Shown here: in pieces, positions 57,059-64,000 of the stretch
How the letters are laid out: every line of letters begins with the position of its first letter
Numbering within the stretch: the first letter of the stretch is position 1
Origin: Craterostigma plantagineum
Taxonomy: Eukaryota; Streptophyta; Magnoliopsida; Lamiales; Linderniaceae
DNA: 64,000 nt
NCBI GenBank assembly: GCA_027422505.1
Contig: JAPQWV010000002.1
Location: 25,708,501-25,772,500 of the forward strand
Direction of reading: 5' to 3'
The notes under the pieces: generated by a model
The model's database searches: none
Told to the model about the DNA's origin: nothing
The model's input: only the letters and a program-made list of their open reading frames with translations
Translations under genes and position numbers: made by a program

Positions 57059-60000
57059 ATGGAATCGATATTGGCCCGAGCTTTAGAGTACACTCTGAAG
57101 TATTGGCTGAAGTCTTTCACCAGGGATCAGTTCAAATTGCAAGGACGCACTGTGCAGCTCTCCAATTTAGGTTTCATTGTGCTTTAATAGTAGTTGCTGA
57201 CCTTAATTAACTAGGCAGTTTAGTGAGTTGGTGATTGTTTTACTGCTTAATTTTCATTGTAGATGTCAATGGGGATGCTTTACATGCGAGCCTTGGGATG
57301 CCGCCAGCTTTGAATGTGACGACGGCGAAAGTTGGAAAATTGGAGATTATTGTATTGCATTCTTCTCATTTTTTATTTTGATTGCGGAGTTATTTGATTA
57401 GAGTCGAGCTTTTGATGTTCTGTTTTGTGAGCTACTAATTTTGACGGGTGATGTGCGCTTCTTTTCAATTTTGTAGCTGCCATCGGTGAGTATGGTGCAA
57501 ATGGAGCCTATTGTGGTGCTAATTGACCGACTGGACCTTGTTTTGGAGGAAAATGATGATATAGATGCATCAAATAACTTCAACAGGCATGCATAAGGGT
57601 TTAAAGGATCTATTTTGGTCGATTGTTTATCTAAGATTGTTTGGATTGCCACTTTTCTTTCCAAATTAACTTTTTTGTTTTCTCAGTCCTGTGTCGTCTG
57701 CCAGCATAGGAAAGGGCAGTGGGTATGGGTTTGCTGACAAGGTTCGTGTTTCTAGTTTATGAGTTTCACTAATCCCCTGACGATGAGGTGATGATCACTT
57801 ATAATTTCATGCAAGTGGAATTGGATGATGTTAGTGACCAATATTCTTGGTTGTATTTACCAGATTGCTGATGGAATGACAATTCAAGTGCACACTGTTA
57901 ATCTATTACTTGAAACTCATGGTGGTGCTCGACAAAGAGGAGGAGCGACTTGGTAAAAAATGTTACTGAATATTTTATGTTTTTTTCATACTCATATGTA
58001 TATGGCTATTGAGTGTCATGATGTTTTTATTCTGATATGCTAAGCTTTATGCAGTTTTGCCTGGGATATTAAGCTCTTATTAGAGGGTTGTTTCAGGAGT
58101 GGGTGTATGTAGGAATTTCGTAAATATTTATAATCAGGCAGTCATCTGTTCACTTTGTCTGATATTAACAATGTATGTGATGATGTCATTTTTATGTTGA
58201 AATCTGAATTTGGAATGGTTTGTATTCAAAAGTAGGTGCATCTTGCGCTGGACCTGCAGTTGAATCATTAGGTTTCATGCTTTTTATCTTCCTGGTTGTT
58301 GTTTTTCTTTGAGAAGCAACTAAATATGCAGATCTGAAGCAGAATACATATTAGTTTTTGTTTTTTCTCCCCTTCTGTAATGGAGTTAGACGTGCTGCAT
58401 TTCGAAGGCATTACTATTTGAATTCATGTAGTTGCTTTATCAAGATTCATTTTGATATTTTCATGTGATGGAAAGTAAACTTGGTACTTTATGAACAAAT
58501 TTGGCCGAGAGAAATGAGAAACTTATGTATCATCAAGTTCTTTGCTCAAGAAACAAATATTTACGATATTCCTTAATTTTTACGTTACAACAGGGCGTCA
58601 CCAATGGCTTCAATCACCATGCGCAATCTTGTGCTCTATACGACCAATGAAAGCTGGGAGGTTATTGTCGTACCCATCTTTTTAATGCATGGTTCAAGTG
58701 CATCTTTGCAGAACAAGCCATATATTGTTTTTTCCTCTAACAGATGGTAAATCTGAAAGAAGCAAGGGACTTTTCAAGTGACAAGAAGTTCATATACGTG
58801 TTCAAGGTAAATGCTTCATATCTATTTTTAATACATTGGAGTCAGCTTGGTGAACGCACGTGCTGAGTTCCTGTTTTGGTTTCAGAATACCTGTCATATG
58901 ATATGTGGTCTTACAATATTTCTTATGTCTTTGTGGTAATTGGGTAGAATCTTAGTTGTTTTTGACTTCGCACTATGTATGGGCCATTGTACAACCTTTC
59001 CGTTTCTGCAGAAACTTGAGTGGGGGCATTTGTCTTTTGACCTCTTACCACATCCGGATATGTTTACTGAAGCAAACTTTTCAAAATTCCAAGAAGGGTC
59101 TAACAAAAAAGATGAAGATGGAGCAAAGAGGGCATTCTTTGGCGGGGAGCGATTCTTAGAGGGAATATCTGGAGAAGCTTTTGTATGCACATTTTATTTA
59201 ACGTTAATTACTTGTCCTTAACACTGCCAGCATATATAAGATCATGTGATTTGGGTGTCTGCTACTGCTGAACTATTTTTTCACTTATTATAGATAACAA
59301 TTCAAAGGACTGAGTTAAATGCTCCATTGGGGCTTGAAGTTCAGTTGCATATAGCAGAAGCACTCTGCCCTTCGTTAAGTGAACCAGGCAAGATTAAGAA
59401 CATTTTTACGATTCTTCTTCTGGGATCCCATAATTTAAAGCTCAACGTTATCAGGATTACGGGCTCTTCTCCGTTTCTTCACGGGATTTTATGTCTGTCT
59501 AAATAGAGGGGACGTAAATCCAACTGCTCAGCAGGTGTGGTTTTATTTTTTGTTTCTTCCTGGACATACTTTCCGACTGCTACTTGTAGGCCTCAACATT
59601 GGTATAAGCTCCTTTAGATAATATGTTAACCGAGTACCACTTACCTAACAGGGATCTGCAGAAGCAGCTGGTCGATCTTTGGTCTCTGTAGCAGTCGATC
59701 ATATATTTATCCGTATTAAGGATGCCGGTTAGTTTTCCATGTCTTCAACTGCTCATAAGTTATTTTGTTACTGCTTTTGCATTTTGGTTTTATTTGCGAA
59801 GAATTTTTTTGTGATTGATAGCAATTACCTAGAGCTGATTTAGTTTGAAATCTTAATCTAAGTAAACATTTTGTGATTGCAGATTTCCGGCTAGAACTTT
59901 TAATGCAATCCCTACTATTTTCTCGGGTTTGTATCTTAAGATATACTATTTTCACTTATGATTGTTGATTGTATGCCTGCAAAATCTATATTGCATTTTT

Positions 60001-63000
60001 AGTTGATTTTTGTATATACATTTCTTTGACCAGACTAGTGTTTCAGATGGAGAAAATGCCAAAAACTTGACACGGGTCATGATAGGTGGATTATTTTTGA
60101 GGTATGATGTTGATAATGCAAATATATACTTGAAAAGACATACTGGCTATCATTAACATGCAAAACAGTTATCCATGAGTTTATCACTTAAGCTAGATGG
60201 CTAAAAAATGCAGGGACACATATTCACCACCGCTGTGCACCTTGATACAACCTTCAGTGCAGGCTGCGTCAGATGATGATACTTTAGAAGTTCCAGAATT
60301 TTGTATGTTGAAATTGAACAAATTCCAAAATGTTTGGGAATCAACAAGTTTTTTTTGTTGAATCACCCTAATGTTACTTCTATGAGTGTGCTGTCTTCTT
60401 TTGCTCTTACACAGGTAAAAACTTCTGTCCACAAATATATCCTCTCGGAGATCAGCATTGGCAGTGGAATTGCAGTGAACCACTTATTTCACTCCATTCT
60501 CTCCAGCTATTGCCCTCTCCAATTCCACCGAGTTTTGCTTCTAGGACTGTCATTGACTGTCAGCCACTGATGGTGCATGCCATTCCGTACTCCAATTTTG
60601 TTTTCTGTATGCTAAATTAGTAACCACTTTCTGCTAAATTAATGCTAACCACTTTCTCCTTCTATGTCTCAGATTCATCTTCAGGAAGAATCTTGTTTGA
60701 GGATATCATCCTTTTTGGTCGACGGAGTCATAGTTCATTCTGGTGCCATACTGCCAAATTTCTCTATTAACTCACTTGTATTAAACCTTAAAGGCTTAGA
60801 TGTGACAGTTCCTCTGGAAATTGAAAAGTTAGATTCCTCCAGAAACTGTGACATGCCATTTCAAAGTACGTTTTCAGGAGCAAAACTTCATATTGATGAT
60901 TTAACGCTTTCTCAATCACCTTCTCTAAGACTAAGGTTATTGGACCTTGAGAAGGACCCTGCGTGCTTCTGTCTTTGGGAATCCCAACCAGTTGATGCCA
61001 GCCAAAAGAAATTGTCTGCTGAAGCTTCTTTGCTTAGTTTGTCTCTGGAGACCTCCAATAACTTGCTTGCCAAGGAGAGTTCTCCAATGGAGTCGGATCT
61101 ATGGAAATGTGTTGAGATGAAAGATTTGTGTTTTGAAGTAGCGATGGTGACTGCAGATGGTAGCCCCCTCACAACAGTTCCACCTCCTGGAGGTGTTGTC
61201 AGGGTAGCAGTTGCTTGTCAACAATATATTTCAAACACCTCGGTTGAGCAGTTATTCTTTGTCCTTGATGTGTATGCATACTTTGGTGGCATAAGTGAAA
61301 AATTAACCATACATGGAAAAAACAAAGCTGGGCAGGAAGTAGCACCTTCTGGTGGAAGCATGATGGAAAAAGTACCTGCTGATACCGCTGTAAATCTGGC
61401 TGTGAAGAATATTCAACTAAGGTTTCTTGAATCTTCTAATCCCTCCCATGAAATGCCGCTAGTTTGTTTTGTCGGTGATGATATGTCCATTAAAGCCAAC
61501 CACAGAACTTTTGGCGGTGCTATGGCGATCTCATCGAATTTAAGGTGGGAAAGGGTTGTGGTGGACTGTGCTGATGCTCTTGGTGAAAGAGGGCCTGATT
61601 CAACAGTTACTGAAAACGATCTTTTTGGAAGGAATGAACTCCACAAGTTAAGAACCGTCTTTTGGGTGCAGAGCTGTAGGACACCAAACAACAAAACTAA
61701 TACAGTTCCATTTCTGGACGTTTCTATATCTCATATGGTCCCGTATAGTGTACAAGACATTGAGTTGCACAGTTTGAATGTGTCAGCTTGTATCGCTGGA
61801 GTTCGCCTTGGTGGAGGTATGAATTATGCAGAGTATTTGCTTCATAGGTTTGGCATTCTCGGCCCTGATGGTGGACCCGGGTATGGGCTTACTAGAGGAT
61901 TAAAGCATTTGACGCATGGACCTTTCTTTAAGATTTTTAAAGGATCATCCGTCATGATGGATGCAGAGAGTACGTAAATCTGCGATTTTACTTAATGATT
62001 TGTTCTATGATACACTTGTGTGTTGTGTTTCCGTTACTTACTGGTTTGCCTCTATGATCGGTTGTAGTTGGAAGTTCAGAGGCGGGAAAAGGCAATAGTC
62101 TCTCTCATATGGGTGCACCCGATGACTTGGAAATATCAATTGTGTTAAAAAACTGGTTATTTGCTTTGGAAGGTGCAGAGGAGATGACGGATAGGATATC
62201 GTTCCATAATTTTCAAGGTTATGACAGAGAAGAAAGGAACTGGCATACAACTTTCCAATCTGTGCGTGTCCAATCCAAAAGCAAGCCAAGAGGTGGCAAC
62301 ATGAAACCAAGCAGAAAGCTGAAATACCCCATCGAGCTGATCACGGTGAGTACTTTCTTATCATTTTTTTTTTCTATGAAGCATGCTTGACAATAGCAAT
62401 GGCTGATTATGAGAGCCATTACTTAAGCAAATCATATGCTTGCTGCTGCAGCTTGGCATGGAAGGTCTTCAGATCTTGAAACCATTGGCTGGAAAAGATA
62501 AGCTTTATAACGGGATTACCGATGGACCAGGCTTTCGGAACAGTTGGCCAACATGTGAAAAGAATACTGCTAACAGGCATGGGGGCGTGAATGTGGAAGT
62601 CGACATTGTGGCTTCTGAGGAAGATGATTATAATGATGCCGGTGACACAGTAATTAATTGGGCGGTGGAAAATGTCAAATTTTCTGTTAAAGAACCGGTA
62701 AAATGAAGTTTCCATTCTTCATTCGCCCTTTTAATTTTTACATTGATATTCTTTTTTGGTTTTATCCTATTTGACAATTTTATTAGATGGAGGCCGAGGT
62801 GAGAAAAGATGAGCTACAGAACCTCACACTCCTCTGCAGATCTGAGGTTGAGTCAATGGGTCGAATAGCAGCCGGGATCTTGCGTATTCTCAAGTTAGAG
62901 CATTCCGTAGGCTCGGCAGCAATCAAGCAACTTAGTAACTTGGGTAGGAATCAGAAAATAACTCAAAATCCTTGTTTCGTCTCAGATGAAACATTCTTAT

Positions 63001-63318
63001 AACCCTGTAAATGTTAAATATAATTCCATTCTTCTGCTGAAATATTCAGGAAGCGAAGGTTTTGACAGAATTTTTACACCAGATAAGTTAAGCAGGGTAA
63101 CTAGTCCAACCCATGATGTGTTGGTGAGTTCAAGCGTGGAATCCACGGTTTCTTCTCTTGAGAAAACAATTTCGGATACCAAGGCAAAGTGTGCTGCACT
63201 GGCCCACGAAATTAGTATATTGCAGTTATCGTCAAAATATCTCGACGATTTCAATCAGTTAAACGAAAAGCTGGGAAGCATGCAGAACTTATTGGACAGA
63301 TTAAAGACTCAGCTCTAG
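57059..63318 (+). CDS. Chorein-domain bridge-like lipid-transfer protein (UHRF1BP1/BLTP3-like), 20 exons
   Basis: Exons: 57059-57170, 57263-57351, 57477-57586, 57687-57741, 57864-57952, 58594-58660, 58744-58806, 59012-59182, 59294-59387, 59455-59534, 59652-59727, 59883-59926, 60034-60101, 60214-60302, 60415-60572, 60673-61969, 62068-62345, 62452-62697, 62787-62943, 63050-63318. The phases close to 1203 residues. The N-terminus MESILARALEYTLKYWLKSF, then DQFKLQGRTVQLSNLDVNGD is a chorein_N opening (YxxKYLKxF...L..G...L.NL.L). VLIDRLDLVLEEN and MTIQVHTVNLLLET follow the VPS13-type pattern. The C-terminus is a coiled coil (SLEKTISDTKAKCAALAHEI). Such proteins form hydrophobic grooves moving lipids at membrane contacts. 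The subfamily is inferred. The intron after 57586 begins with GC. Confidence 0.88.
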
Positions 63319-64000
63319 TTGCAATATTGTTGCTGTTTGTTTCATTGGGAAAGATTTGGTTGAGAATGCAAGTTTTTCTCTTGTTCGTTTTGTTGTAGAT
63401 GTAGTATATAGTATAACACACAACCAACAGGTGTAGAGCGTACCATTTTGCAAGGACTGTCTGTACATGATATTTTTGTTTATTGGAAATTTTGAGTTGT
63501 GATGTATGTGCTAATTGTACGCTTATTTGTCTAATTTTGTTTCTGTTTCCACTATGAGAAATATACCGAAATGCCGATATACCGTACTGATCGTATCGAA
63601 ACGTATCGAAAATATCGAAGATTTTGGTATATCGAAGTTTTTGGTAAAGTATGATACTGTACCGAAAATTTTCGGTACGGTAATGGTATGAAAATTTTAA
63701 AAAGTAGGCATACTGATTATACCGAAATACCGAAATACCAGAATTTTTAATATTATATATATACACACCTATATATATTATATTATTTCTATAAAAAATA
63801 TAAAATGGATAAAACTATTATAAGGATCTTCATAAATTTATGTAGCTCAATAAATTATTAATTACATCCAACTTTCTAAGATTATTGAGGCCACCATATT
63901 TTACTTACATTAAAATTGTAAGTCTTTCTTTTTCAAGTTACATTTAAATATGTGTGTGTGTGTATATATATATATATATAAATATATATCATTGTTAATT
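63319..64000. other. 3' flank with TTCGGTA-like relic and microsatellite
   Basis: 63319-63540 is the probable 3' UTR. 63555-63745 has words such as ATACCGAAAT and TTTCGGTACGGTA in inverted positions, resembling the MITE at 51607 but without clean ends. The rest is AT-rich. Confidence 0.5.
63952..63990 (+). repeat. TG/TA dinucleotide microsatellite
   Basis: About six TG units are followed by about ten TA units, then an aatatata tail. Confidence 0.85.

Noticed and set aside
63555..63745. Second complete hAT MITE
   Set aside because: The vocabulary resembles the 51607 MITE, but no TAGGGGTGG termini or 8-bp duplication could be found.

Overview
This window is nuclear DNA from a flowering plant, most likely a eudicot. 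Genes have GT-AG introns with AT-rich interiors, intergenic DNA is very AT-rich, and the protein set is plant-specific: a THESEUS1-type receptor kinase, a class I formin, a PBP1/KIC-type EF-hand protein and a cytosolic uL2 (RPL8). An asterid or Lamiales origin is a guess.

Layout. 1-18 kb is transposon-rich: a decayed Ty3/gypsy gag-protease fragment (1-960), a near-complete but frameshifted Ty1/copia element with about 99% identical LTRs (3445-8678, minus), an Athila-like ORF1 pseudogene with CACGGCC-rich repeat DNA around it (9.6-14.7 kb), and a hAT element with a broken BED-finger transposase (about 14.8-17.7 kb, minus). 19.3-23.7 kb is genic: THESEUS1-like (minus; a one-base homopolymer change takes the signal peptide out of frame) and a dynein LC8 light chain (minus). 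24.2-38.2 kb is a nest of terminal-inverted-repeat elements. 38.9-46 kb is a gene island: ABC1/ADCK2-like kinase, EF-hand protein, an unrecognised tail-anchored protein and RPL8. 46-52.7 kb holds relics: a GRAS fragment, a LINE fragment, an internally deleted Harbinger element, a hAT-type MITE and an H2A pseudogene. 53-63.3 kb carries a class I formin (minus, 6 exons) and a 20-exon chorein-domain bridge-like lipid-transfer protein (plus).

The most unusual object is the element at 26253-38234. It is about 12 kb, has imperfect inverted termini and is flanked by a perfect direct repeat of 10 to 12 bases, as expected of a Mutator-like element. It carries two paralogous DUF1985-Ulp1 protease genes facing each other, a small DEK_C-domain gene, a mudrA-like fragment, and many roughly 21-bp repeats with a GGGWCCC core that lie mainly in first introns. 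The right-hand protease keeps its His/Asp/Cys residues; in the left-hand one Arg and Asp stand where His and Cys are expected. The left gene is also interrupted by a 468-bp solo LTR with 5S-rRNA-like sequence (Cassandra type), which has a 5-bp target duplication; the right-hand paralogue gives the matching empty site. A small element at 24189-24878 has related termini and the same GGGWCCC motif.

The host genes are unrelated housekeeping, signalling and cytoskeletal genes, and nothing suggests they form a cluster. The accessory biology lies in the transposons. All exon boundaries were read by eye from splice motifs and frame continuity; database identities are from recognition, not from searches.
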